DNA from: a virus
Strand: one strand, 5' to 3'
Virus record (IMG/VR): IMGVR_UViG_3300011259_000017
Coordinates: 1-37,221 of that record
Length of the DNA: 37,221 bases
Shown: positions 22,368 to 28,059 of the stretch, piece by piece
How the letters are laid out: each line of letters opens with the position of its first letter
Position numbering within the stretch: position 1 is the first letter of the stretch
Notes under the pieces: generated by a model
Database searches by the model: none
Seen by the model: only the letters and a program-made list of their open reading frames with translations
What the model was told of the DNA's origin: nothing
Translations under genes and position numbers: made by a program

Positions 22368-22829
22368 TCACACGTCACCGCCTGTAATAAACTCCATACT
22401 TTCAACATCAAAAACAGAAATATCACCACCTGTGCCAACGTCCATTGTAGCAGCAAACTCAGCAGCACTAAACGCAGATTTACCTAACTTCATAACAGAC
22501 AACGCATAAGGAGCACCCGAGCCGATAGCCTCGTTAAATGTTAACTCAATTTCAAAATAACCCGTTTCATTATCAACGCCAGAACAATAAGCGACACCAT
22601 CAATAACAAAAATACAAGTTACAGCAGGTACAAAATCAGGTTTAAATCCTATTAACTTATCCATATCTAAAAACGGTTTTATGTCAGCAATATCACCGGC
22701 AAAGAAATAATAAACGCCATCTTTTTCATGCCACTTTTTAAACGATGTGGATTTAATCTCATTGCCCGCCGTCATTAATCCATCACATGCGATTTGTTTA
22801 GTTTCATGGTTGTATACGATTGTAGTCAT
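22368..22829 (-). CDS. HslV/proteasome-like Ntn hydrolase
   Basis: A 153-residue protein starting MTTIV at ATG 22829, better placed after GGATGA than ATG 22835. Removing Met would expose Thr1, the nucleophile of HslV and proteasome beta subunits. Counting from that Thr, Asp15 (IACDGLMTAGN) and Lys31 (STSFKKW) keep the spacing of Asp17 and Lys33 in bacterial HslV with a two-residue loop deletion. 'EAIGSGAPYALSVM' matches the HslV 'AIGSGGPYA' loop. It is slightly shorter than HslV (about 175). No HslU-like ATPase is seen. It lies between terminase and head genes, so a head maturation protease or a host-directed peptidase are both possible. Confidence 0.8.
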   Translation of the reverse strand: MTTIVYNHETKQIACDGLMTAGNEIKSTSFKKWHEKDGVYYFFAGDIADIKPFLDMDKLIGFKPDFVPAVTCIFVIDGVAYCSGVDNETGYFEIELTFNEAIGSGAPYALSVMKLGKSAFSAAEFAATMDVGTGGDISVFDVESMEFITGGDV

Positions 22830-22861
22830 TTTCATTCATCCGTTTAGTTCATCCGATAACC

Positions 22862-22890
22862 ATTATCAGCCAATTAGTGTTTATTTGCAA
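22862..22890 (-). promoter_or_regulatory. Leftward promoter for the HslV-like and head genes
   Basis: Minus strand TTGCAA (22890-22885), 17 bases, GATAAT (22867-22862, 5/6). Start near 22855, 26 bases before the ATG. The TGGTC box (22899) lies just upstream and does not overlap. Confidence 0.5.
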
Positions 22891-22896
22891 ATCGCA

Positions 22897-22936
22897 ACTG
22901 GTCAGTCCTGTTTTTACTAGACAATAATTTTACAGT
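22897..22936 (+). promoter_or_regulatory. TGGTC-box promoter of a short transcript
   Basis: AACTGGTCAGTCCTG with TGGTC at 22899 and a -10 TACAGT at 22931-22936, 32 bases downstream. No long gene follows before the terminator at 23052. Confidence 0.5.
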
Positions 22937-22942
22937 GAACTA

Positions 22943-23077
22943 TTGTTTAGTTTCTAAAGTTCGTATTACATTTAATACTTAACTAACGATGAGGATTTAA
23001 AAATGTATTTGTTGCTGTAATGGCAACTATTCGGAATTACCTAACAGTTCAAAGCCAGATTAATTTCTGGCTTTTTT
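22943..23077 (+). ncRNA. Putative small RNA or leader peptide transcript
   Basis: About 135 bases from the predicted start to the terminator, with no gene of normal size. It carries GAGGA and a five-codon reading frame MYLLL (23003-23020), whose TAA overlaps an ATG starting a 26-codon frame (23020-23100) that runs through the terminator. It may be a regulatory RNA or a translated mini-leader. The rest of 22836-23158 holds only promoters. Confidence 0.45.
23052..23077 (+). terminator. Intrinsic terminator
   Basis: AAGCCAGA (23052-23059), loop TTAATT... then TCTGGCTT (23066-23073), followed by TTTTTT. Strong on the plus strand. Confidence 0.85.
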
Positions 23078-23090
23078 ATATCTGTTCACA

Positions 23091-23129
23091 ACTGGTCTAA
23101 TCAGTTAATCAAATAAACCGTGCTAGTAT
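23091..23129 (+). promoter_or_regulatory. TGGTC-box promoter for 23159-23703
   Basis: AACTGGTCTAATC with TGGTC at 23093, extended -10 TGCTAGTAT with hexamer 23124-23129, 31 bases on. It starts 14 bases after the preceding terminator. Confidence 0.6.
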
Positions 23130-23158
23130 TGGTTTAAGTTAATTAATGAGGAGTAGTT

Positions 23159-23428
23159 ATGAGCTTAATAACAGATGTAAAAAACTTAACGCCGTTATGG
23201 GTTGTTATTTGCAGAAATAGCAGTGAACAAGCCTACGTATTAAATTGGTGTAAAGTTAATGAAAAATCAGTTTCTAACTGGATGGTTGGTAATAATAAAT
23301 TCCCAATGTGCTACGACATTAGAGAAGGTGTTGCTGGTTGGACTGACTTACTTGATCGCGCAATGAGTTATATTGATTTTATAACATTTTATAACAACGA
23401 AAGTTACATACAGGAGCAAACAAAATGA
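23159..23428 (+). CDS. Hypothetical protein, cassette 6
   Basis: An 89-residue protein with a good ribosome site (GAGGAG). Aromatic-rich (LTPLWVVICRNSSEQAYVLN, 'GVAGWTDLLDRAMSYIDF'), with no membrane segment or known motif. The end overlaps the next start by 4 bases (ATGA), so the two are coupled. Confidence 0.7.
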   Translation: MSLITDVKNLTPLWVVICRNSSEQAYVLNWCKVNEKSVSNWMVGNNKFPMCYDIREGVAGWTDLLDRAMSYIDFITFYNNESYIQEQTK

Positions 23429-23703
23429 ACAATGAAACACATGAAGATAGAGTGAAGATTTTAGAGGGTGCGCCTGATGGTGCGACTCATGTTAGCAATG
23501 AAGATTTTGAATTATACTACAAGGAAGACGGGAGTTATTATGCTACCCATAAAGGGAGATGGTCTAGAATTTCCGCGTTGCTTGGTTCTGTTAGCTCACT
23601 AGCAGACATACAAAAACTAGTTGATATGCAAAATGAGATTGATGCGTTGAGCAAGCAGGTTGAGGTTTTGCACAACACTTATTCTATTGGAGGGTTTGAT
23701 TAA
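23425..23703 (+). CDS. Hypothetical protein, cassette 6
   Basis: A 92-residue protein. The first half has the 'LEGAPDGATHVSNEDFELYYK...W' pattern often seen in small phage proteins beginning with an acidic strand and a Trp; the second half is a coiled coil (IQKLVDMQNEIDALSKQVEV). Coupled by ATGA to the previous gene and followed by another box promoter. Confidence 0.7.
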   Translation: MNNETHEDRVKILEGAPDGATHVSNEDFELYYKEDGSYYATHKGRWSRISALLGSVSSLADIQKLVDMQNEIDALSKQVEVLHNTYSIGGFD

Positions 23704-23709
23704 TATATA

Positions 23710-23748
23710 ACTGTTCGGAGTTGTTAGCAGCCAGTTTTGTGATATAAA
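23710..23748 (+). promoter_or_regulatory. Variant TGTTC-box promoter
   Basis: AACTGTTCGGA with TGTTC at 23712 (one change from the consensus) and -10 TATAAA at 23743-23748, exactly 31 bases on. Drives the last five genes of cassette 6. Confidence 0.5.
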
Positions 23749-23778
23749 TAGATTTAGTTAATTAGGAGAAACAAACAA

Positions 23779-23919
23779 ATGACTGAACAAGAATTTTACA
23801 GCTTATATAAGAAATCGGAAACGGTAGAAACTAGAGCTAAAAACGCGAAAATTGCACGAGATAAAATTGAAGAATTAAAAGATAAACGCGAAATTGAGAA
23901 GGCGAATGATTATGAGTGA
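23779..23919 (+). CDS. Small coiled-coil protein, cassette 6
   Basis: A 46-residue Lys/Glu-rich helix (MTEQEFYSLYKKSETVETRA, then 'KIARDKIEELKDKREIEKAND'), AGGAG 11 bases upstream. It overlaps the next gene by 8 bases. No family recognised. Confidence 0.6.
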   Translation: MTEQEFYSLYKKSETVETRAKNAKIARDKIEELKDKREIEKANDYE

Positions 23920-24202
23920 TTTAAATAGATTCACTGGTGGTGACTGGAAATTAACACGATATGGTTATGAGAAATATTCAATAAATGGCGAGAACGGCGA
24001 GGAAGTTTGCTTCACGCACAGCCAATTTAATGGGCTAGTGCTTGCACAAGCTAAGAATATGTATGAAATTCTTAACCAAATAAATAACTTTATAGCAGAT
24101 TCCAAAAATGAAATTGACCTTGCTGATTTAGTTTGTGGCATTGCTCACGATATTGATAATTTACTAAACGCATGTAAACCACCGGAGAAAGATAATGATT
24201 AA
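23912..24202 (+). CDS. Hypothetical protein, cassette 6
   Basis: A 96-residue protein from ATG 23912, about 10 bases after AAGG; two upstream in-frame starts are too close to it or lack a site. N-terminal beta strands (RFTGGDWKLTRYGYEKYSIN, 'EEVCFTHSQFNG') and a helical second half with 'DLADLVCGIAHDIDNLLNAC'. No known motif. Overlaps the next gene by 8 bases. Confidence 0.65.
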   Translation: MSDLNRFTGGDWKLTRYGYEKYSINGENGEEVCFTHSQFNGLVLAQAKNMYEILNQINNFIADSKNEIDLADLVCGIAHDIDNLLNACKPPEKDND

Positions 24203-24395
24203 CCTAACACTCGCATTTATAATATTTTTTATATCGTCGTTATCATTAACGCATTACAAGAAACTTGCATCATTAGAAGAAGCACATCCAGTTGGTTATG
24301 CGATATTCGGATTAGTGATAATAATTGCCTTACTTGTTTCTACTGCGCTAATGCTTACTTATTTTTTCTTATTAATGATTGGAGTTAATGCATGA
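24195..24395 (+). CDS. Two-pass membrane protein, holin candidate
   Basis: A 66-residue protein with two hydrophobic helices, residues 3-19 (NLTLAFIIFFISSLSLT) and about 33-62 (VGYAIFGLVIIIALLVSTAL onward), separated by a charged turn (HYKKLASLEEAH). Size and topology fit a class II holin, but it is in a different cassette from the endolysin and has no basic tail. Overlaps both neighbours by 4-8 bases. Confidence 0.6.
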   Translation: MINLTLAFIIFFISSLSLTHYKKLASLEEAHPVGYAIFGLVIIIALLVSTALMLTYFFLLMIGVNA

Positions 24396-24745
24396 TTATT
24401 CAAATAAAAGTTACTGAGCAAATGATTAAAGCCTGTAAGTCGTGGGTTAATGATGTTCAAACTTATAGACTTAAATCATTGAAACGAGTTACAACAACCG
24501 AACTAACTGGTTACTTCTGGTGGAGGAAAGAAATTGAGGTTGAATCTTATGTGTATAACCAAGATTTAAAAATTCCACCGTTATGCAGACTTATTGATAT
24601 GCATTACAACATACTGCCAATTCTACACGAGCCTGAAACTGAGTATACAATACATACAATATCAAAATTAAAATCACCGCAAGTTATACTACTAGATACA
24701 CGAGAGTTTAACGATATTAACGAACTTATGGAGTATTACAAATGA
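24392..24745 (+). CDS. Hypothetical protein, cassette 6
   Basis: A 117-residue soluble protein. Starts MIIQIKVTEQMIKACKSWVN; the middle has 'LTGYFWWRKEIEVESYVYNQ' strands and the end 'VILLDTREFNDINELMEYYK'. Coupled by ATGA overlaps on both sides. No known motif. Confidence 0.7.
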   Translation: MIIQIKVTEQMIKACKSWVNDVQTYRLKSLKRVTTTELTGYFWWRKEIEVESYVYNQDLKIPPLCRLIDMHYNILPILHEPETEYTIHTISKLKSPQVILLDTREFNDINELMEYYK

Positions 24746-24846
24746 TTAACCAAGAGGCGCTAAATAAGGCGGCTGATATATTCAACACTTATCCGAGATT
24801 AACTATAGTAGCTCAACAAGTGCGTATTGCGCTAGGTCGGGTTTAA
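24742..24846 (+). CDS. Small hypothetical protein, end of cassette 6
   Basis: A 34-residue protein (MINQEALNKAADIFNTYPRL, then 'TIVAQQVRIALGRV'), probably one or two helices. Start overlaps the previous stop by 4 bases; its stop overlaps the convergent terminase stop inside a hairpin. Real translation is plausible from the coupling but unproven. Confidence 0.5.
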   Translation: MINQEALNKAADIFNTYPRLTIVAQQVRIALGRV

Positions 24847-24866
24847 CGAAACCCGACTGCTTTTGC
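24836..24866 (+). terminator. Hairpin between cassette 6 and terminase
   Basis: GTCGGGTTT (24836-24844), loop AACG, AAACCCGAC (24849-24857), then TGCTTTTG on the plus strand. Nine perfect pairs; both convergent stop codons are inside. No T tract on the minus strand. Confidence 0.65.
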
Positions 24867-26408
24867 TGGTTTCTTATTCTTCGATGCGCATCTATAACGC
24901 AACGTATCATAATCGTGGTCTTCTTGGTCTGTGTCAATATCATCAGGGTTTTTAGTGTCACGCGCAAGCACTGAAAACCTTGATATAATCCCACGTACAT
25001 TATTAAAGAAATACAAAGCTGGCCTTTCTGTTTTACCTGATTCTGATTCCTTTGCTTCTAATGCAGACTCTAGCATTTCACACAATAAAGACGCACCTGC
25101 AACACGGCTACCGGGCCTTTTATCTGACTCAGTCCATGTCACACCCGCCGTTTGCATTTTATCCGCTATACTAATTTGGTCATCATTAGGGTTAAATATT
25201 GCATTATCAGCAGGACCCGGCATAACGCGATTGTGACTTTCGGCAATACCCGGCGTTATATTACATTGCCCCTCAAACTTAAACGGCTCTTTAGTGTCTT
25301 TGCCGATAATCCTATCATCAACCCACTTAACCATTTTACCTACATTAGTGGCTGACATGTTTAAACCTTTATTTAACTCGTCAGGCCTGCAACCGTATAA
25401 CTCACCAATTACAAACACAGTTCCGCGAGCAGGACAAAAACGCTTACCACTTTCTAATGTGATTTCTGTACCGTCTGCCTCTGCAAACCATAAGTTACTA
25501 AACGGTTTTGACTCACCCCAATCGTGTGCGCGGTCTAATGTCCATGTTCGAGGTATTTTGAACGGCTCAATGACATGAACGCTTGATTTCCATAAGTGGT
25601 CGAATCTACCACCACTCGTAATATCCCATGAACCATCAACCCAAGCAGCTCGTTTATTCGGGTCTTTAATCGCCATCAAATTGGCAATGTATTTAGTATC
25701 TAGGTATTTATTCTCGCGCCATGAGCCATGAATAGCAACACGGGTAAGTGTTACAACTTCTTCTTCCTCGGTTGCAGGGTTAAATACATTAGTTGTAGTT
25801 TTATATACTTTACCGCGAGGTATAACGTCAATGAATCGTTTCTTAACCCACGTGTGTCCAACGCCGAACGGGTTAGTAGTAGAAAAGCACTCTAGTGGGA
25901 TTGGTGGTAATAACGAACCATCATCAAGCGGATAATCTTCTGGTTTAAATGATGAGCGCATACAGGAAAACATTGACTCGTAAAACTCTGAATCATGTCT
26001 TTTTGTTAATTCGTTGTGCCCTATAAATGGGAATTCTTGCCCGTGATAATTCCAGTAACCATCTGCCTTTTGTTCATACCTGAATAGTAATTCTTCACCT
26101 GTCGGCCACACCCATTTAAGTTCACTTGCAGATGACAAGAAACGAGCTCCATCTTCAAACTTATTAAATAACTTTTTAGATTGCGCAACAATATCGGCTA
26201 AGTTTTTATACTCCATATCGAATATAACACCACGCCAGAAAGCGCCGTAACCTAGACCGACTAAACGCCTAAATCTAAGCAATTGAGCCGCAGTTTTACC
26301 GGGTCCGCGAGTGCCCTCATATAATATTTCATCGCATGGACAAGATAACGCTAATGATTGAGAGCCATTTTGCGGCCTAACTACAACCTTGTATTGTGGG
26401 TTAGTCAT
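24843..26408 (-). CDS. terL: Terminase large subunit
   Basis: A 521-residue packaging motor. N-terminal ATPase: Walker A at 32-39 (GTRGPGKT), then the 'FIGHNELTKR' segment where the acidic pair of Walker B is Asn-Glu rather than Asp-Glu. C-terminal RNase H-like nuclease: 'AHDWGESKPFSNLWF' with the first Asp and 'PGPADNAIFN' with the second. It cuts and translocates DNA through the portal. Start overlaps the small subunit by 8 bases. Length is normal for the family. The Asn at the Walker B Asp position is unusual and worth confirming. Confidence 0.9.
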   Translation of the reverse strand: MTNPQYKVVVRPQNGSQSLALSCPCDEILYEGTRGPGKTAAQLLRFRRLVGLGYGAFWRGVIFDMEYKNLADIVAQSKKLFNKFEDGARFLSSASELKWVWPTGEELLFRYEQKADGYWNYHGQEFPFIGHNELTKRHDSEFYESMFSCMRSSFKPEDYPLDDGSLLPPIPLECFSTTNPFGVGHTWVKKRFIDVIPRGKVYKTTTNVFNPATEEEEVVTLTRVAIHGSWRENKYLDTKYIANLMAIKDPNKRAAWVDGSWDITSGGRFDHLWKSSVHVIEPFKIPRTWTLDRAHDWGESKPFSNLWFAEADGTEITLESGKRFCPARGTVFVIGELYGCRPDELNKGLNMSATNVGKMVKWVDDRIIGKDTKEPFKFEGQCNITPGIAESHNRVMPGPADNAIFNPNDDQISIADKMQTAGVTWTESDKRPGSRVAGASLLCEMLESALEAKESESGKTERPALYFFNNVRGIISRFSVLARDTKNPDDIDTDQEDHDYDTLRYRCASKNKKPAKAVGFR

Positions 26409-26886
26409 CTTTATTTAATAACTCATCATGTACCGATTTACTGGACGATTCCCAATCATCAACACTTGCAGCGTTAGGTACTGGCATGATGTTTTGTATA
26501 ACGACTTGCTGACTTTCACCTTCTGGTGATGCTCTCCACTCGTTCTTGCGTCTATTCTTAAGCCAAAATATAGCGGCGGTAGTATCTGGTTGTTGAATCT
26601 CTTTGTATGGGACTACAACCTCTTCACCTTGGAATTGAAATATCTTTACAGTGTCATATTCATAACCAACCGCGCGTTTGTACAGGGACATTTCGACTCG
26701 GTCGTCCGCATCGGTCTTTCCAACTTTTAAGGCGTCCGAAAACTCAGGGTGATCATACTTCCATTTGTAGAATGTTGACCTTACTATATCTAGCGCTTCA
26801 ACTACATCGAAATCAGTAGCGCCTAGTTCACACATCTTTTTTGCTATATTTGCGTACTCTGGTTTGTACTTGGTAGGTCTAGCCAC
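26401..26886 (-). CDS. terS: Terminase small subunit
   Basis: A 161-residue protein if started at GTG 26886, giving the common start MARPTKYKPEY, with AGAGAG upstream; a GTG at 26913 would add nine residues and lacks a site. A helix-turn-helix lies at about 25-50 ('GATDFDVVEALDIVRSTFYKWKYDHPEF'). Later 'YKRAVGYEYDTVKIF' and 'TAAIFWLKNRRKNEWR' are typical of phage small terminases of this type. It recognises the packaging site and loads the large subunit. Confidence 0.85.
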   Translation of the reverse strand: MARPTKYKPEYANIAKKMCELGATDFDVVEALDIVRSTFYKWKYDHPEFSDALKVGKTDADDRVEMSLYKRAVGYEYDTVKIFQFQGEEVVVPYKEIQQPDTTAAIFWLKNRRKNEWRASPEGESQQVVIQNIMPVPNAASVDDWESSSKSVHDELLNKDD

Positions 26887-26936
26887 TGGCTTTCTCTCTT
26901 GTAAAATAAACACGGTTTATAATGTAAATAGTACGC

Positions 26937-26963
26937 AAAAAAAAGCCTAGAGTCAATCTAGGC
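26937..26963 (-). terminator. Strong leftward terminator upstream of terminase
   Basis: Leftward RNA GCCTAGA (26963-26957), loop TTGAC, TCTAGGC (26951-26945), followed by eight T (26944-26937). It should end the transcript of 27158-27415 and neighbours, so terminase needs its own promoter or antitermination. Confidence 0.85.
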
Positions 26964-26979
26964 GAATGGGGAGTAATGC

Positions 26980-27042
26980 TTATTTCGTTATAATGTGAGT
27001 TGCAATAATAATCCACCCAATAATGAATGGTATATTTTTCAT
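26980..27042 (-). CDS. Possible 20-residue membrane peptide
   Basis: MKNIPFIIGWIIIATHIITK, almost entirely hydrophobic with Lys at both ends, just before the terminator. Its ribosome site is weak (AAGAA). It is in the same leader-like region as the 13-residue peptide at 27072-27113. Translation is uncertain. Confidence 0.3.
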   Translation of the reverse strand: MKNIPFIIGWIIIATHIITK

Positions 27043-27071
27043 TTTCTTAGTGACGCAAATGTCATACAGAT

Positions 27072-27113
27072 TTACAATAATGCAGCTAGATATAAAAACC
27101 AAACACTTATCAT
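27072..27113 (-). CDS. Possible 13-residue hydrophobic peptide
   Basis: MISVWFLYLAALL, preceded by an excellent ribosome site (GAGAGGA, about 7 bases before ATG), which is the main support. It lies between the 85-residue gene and the terminator. It might be a small membrane peptide or a leader; size makes it uncertain. Confidence 0.35.
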   Translation of the reverse strand: MISVWFLYLAALL

Positions 27114-27157
27114 AATTCAATCCTCTCTAAGTTAATTAAATCGAAATGTTGTCTTAT

Positions 27158-27415
27158 TTACTCAACCCTTAAAATAGTTGTTTTTGGGATGTATATCGCG
27201 TCACTTTCACCGAAGTATATTAGAGGTAATGAAACCTCTGTAACCTTGCGACTGTGCGATATATATCCATCATATAGGTATGTTACTTTACTGCCTACTT
27301 TAACCTGCCCACCCAGTAGCTCTATATTCTTTTGATGTTCAATTGCCGAATCTAAGTTTAAAAATTCTAAGCCATCGGTTGTTAGATATTTTTTTATTGT
27401 TTTTATAGTGTTCAT
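27158..27415 (-). CDS. Hypothetical protein
   Basis: An 85-residue protein (MNTIKTIKKYLTTDGLEFLN start), preceded by GAGAGGA. The first 40 residues look like the 'F..DG..F.....A..H' pattern of small phage proteins with an N-terminal strand and helix; the rest is beta-rich ('GSKVTYLYDGYISHSRKVTEV'). It stands alone between the tRNA genes and the terminator. Function unknown. Confidence 0.65.
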   Translation of the reverse strand: MNTIKTIKKYLTTDGLEFLNLDSAIEHQKNIELLGGQVKVGSKVTYLYDGYISHSRKVTEVSLPLIYFGESDAIYIPKTTILRVE

Positions 27416-27613
27416 CTTAAATCCTCTCTCAGTTAATTAAAAATTTACCCCTTTTCGCCATAGCGGGGCTACTATTACTATGAACACGGCTTATTAGTTA
27501 TTAAGTTTACGCGCGTTTAGATAAGCATATGCACTTAAATGAGTCAGGAGAAACCCGCTAACATAAACCAACCCGACCAATCACGGTGGCCATTTCTGGC
27601 GGTTGTCTAAAAT

Positions 27614-27698
27614 TGGTACGAATGGTGAGAGTCGAACTCACAATACAAAAGTAACTAGGGTCTAAGCCTAGCGCGTTTACCAGTTTCGCCACATTCGC
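27614..27698 (-). tRNA. tRNA-Leu (anticodon UAG)
   Basis: 85 nt with encoded CCA. Acceptor GCGAATG pairs with CATTCGT (one G-U). Anticodon stem CTAGG/CCTAG holds loop CTTAGAC, anticodon TAG, reading CUA and related Leu codons. A long variable arm (TTACTTTTGTATT region) and T arm GTGAG-TTCGACT-CTCAC complete a class II tRNA. It follows tRNA-Pro by 6 bases. Confidence 0.95.
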
Positions 27699-27704
27699 AT
27701 AAAT

Positions 27705-27781
27705 TGGTCAGTGTGGCAGGATTCGAACCTGCGACCACCTCGTTCCAAACGAGCTACGCTACCAGACTGCGCTACACACTG
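27705..27781 (-). tRNA. tRNA-Pro (anticodon UGG)
   Basis: 77 nt with encoded CCA. Acceptor CAGTGTG/CACACTG is perfect; anticodon loop TTTGGAA with stem GCTCG/CGAGG (first pair mismatched) gives anticodon TGG; T arm GCAGG-TTCGAAT-CCTGC. Similar in layout to bacterial tRNA-Pro. Reads CCA/CCG-type codons. Confidence 0.95.
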
Positions 27782-27999
27782 AATAAACCTTTAAATGGCG
27801 GCCGTGCATTCACACCCTAAACCACTTAGTGTAATTGACTTGGTTCGGCTCATGAGATCTATTAAAGACATCCGTTAGCTACAATCCCTAATTTCAAATC
27901 AACTACACTAAATAGTTTTCTAGTCTTTCCCAGTGTCCGCAACTTTCTTTTTACAAGTTCTAATCAGTTGTCGCCGCTTGGATTTACTGTTTACTCAGT
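27782..27999 (-). ncRNA. Structured leader upstream of the tRNA genes
   Basis: About 218 nt from the predicted start to tRNA-Pro, with no gene. TTAGTGTAGTTGA (27911-27899) pairs with TCAATTACACTAA (27838-27826), 13 pairs. The one variant position is a G-U wobble in the leftward RNA but an A-C mismatch on the other strand, which favours a leftward RNA structure. An alternative pairing ACACT (27936-27932) with AGTGT (27909-27905) would compete. The stretch 27416-27613 shows no gene. Confidence 0.45.
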
Positions 28000-28005
28000 C
28001 CGTTT

Positions 28006-28033
28006 ATATTACCACTCTAATTCCCCATGTAAA
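28006..28033 (-). promoter_or_regulatory. Promoter for the tRNA transcript
   Basis: Minus strand TTTACA (28033-28028), 16 bases, TAATAT (28011-28006) with TGG before it, an extended -10. An orphan AACTGGTCGGA box (28043-28053, plus orientation) lies just upstream. Confidence 0.6.
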
Positions 28034-28059
28034 CCTGTTTTTAACTGGTCGGAGGAGTG

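Noticed and set aside
22199-22387. Plus-strand frame of 62 codons
   Set aside because: Opposes the coupled minus-strand genes and has no promoter, box or ribosome site.
24803-25000. Minus-strand frame of 65 codons
   Set aside because: Lies in another frame of the large terminase gene and extends past its stop without any start signal.
27416-27613. A third tRNA or further small gene downstream of tRNA-Leu
   Set aside because: No T-loop consensus, acceptor pairing or frame above 11 codons with a ribosome site was found; GCCA-GAAA-TGGC is only a 4-pair hairpin.
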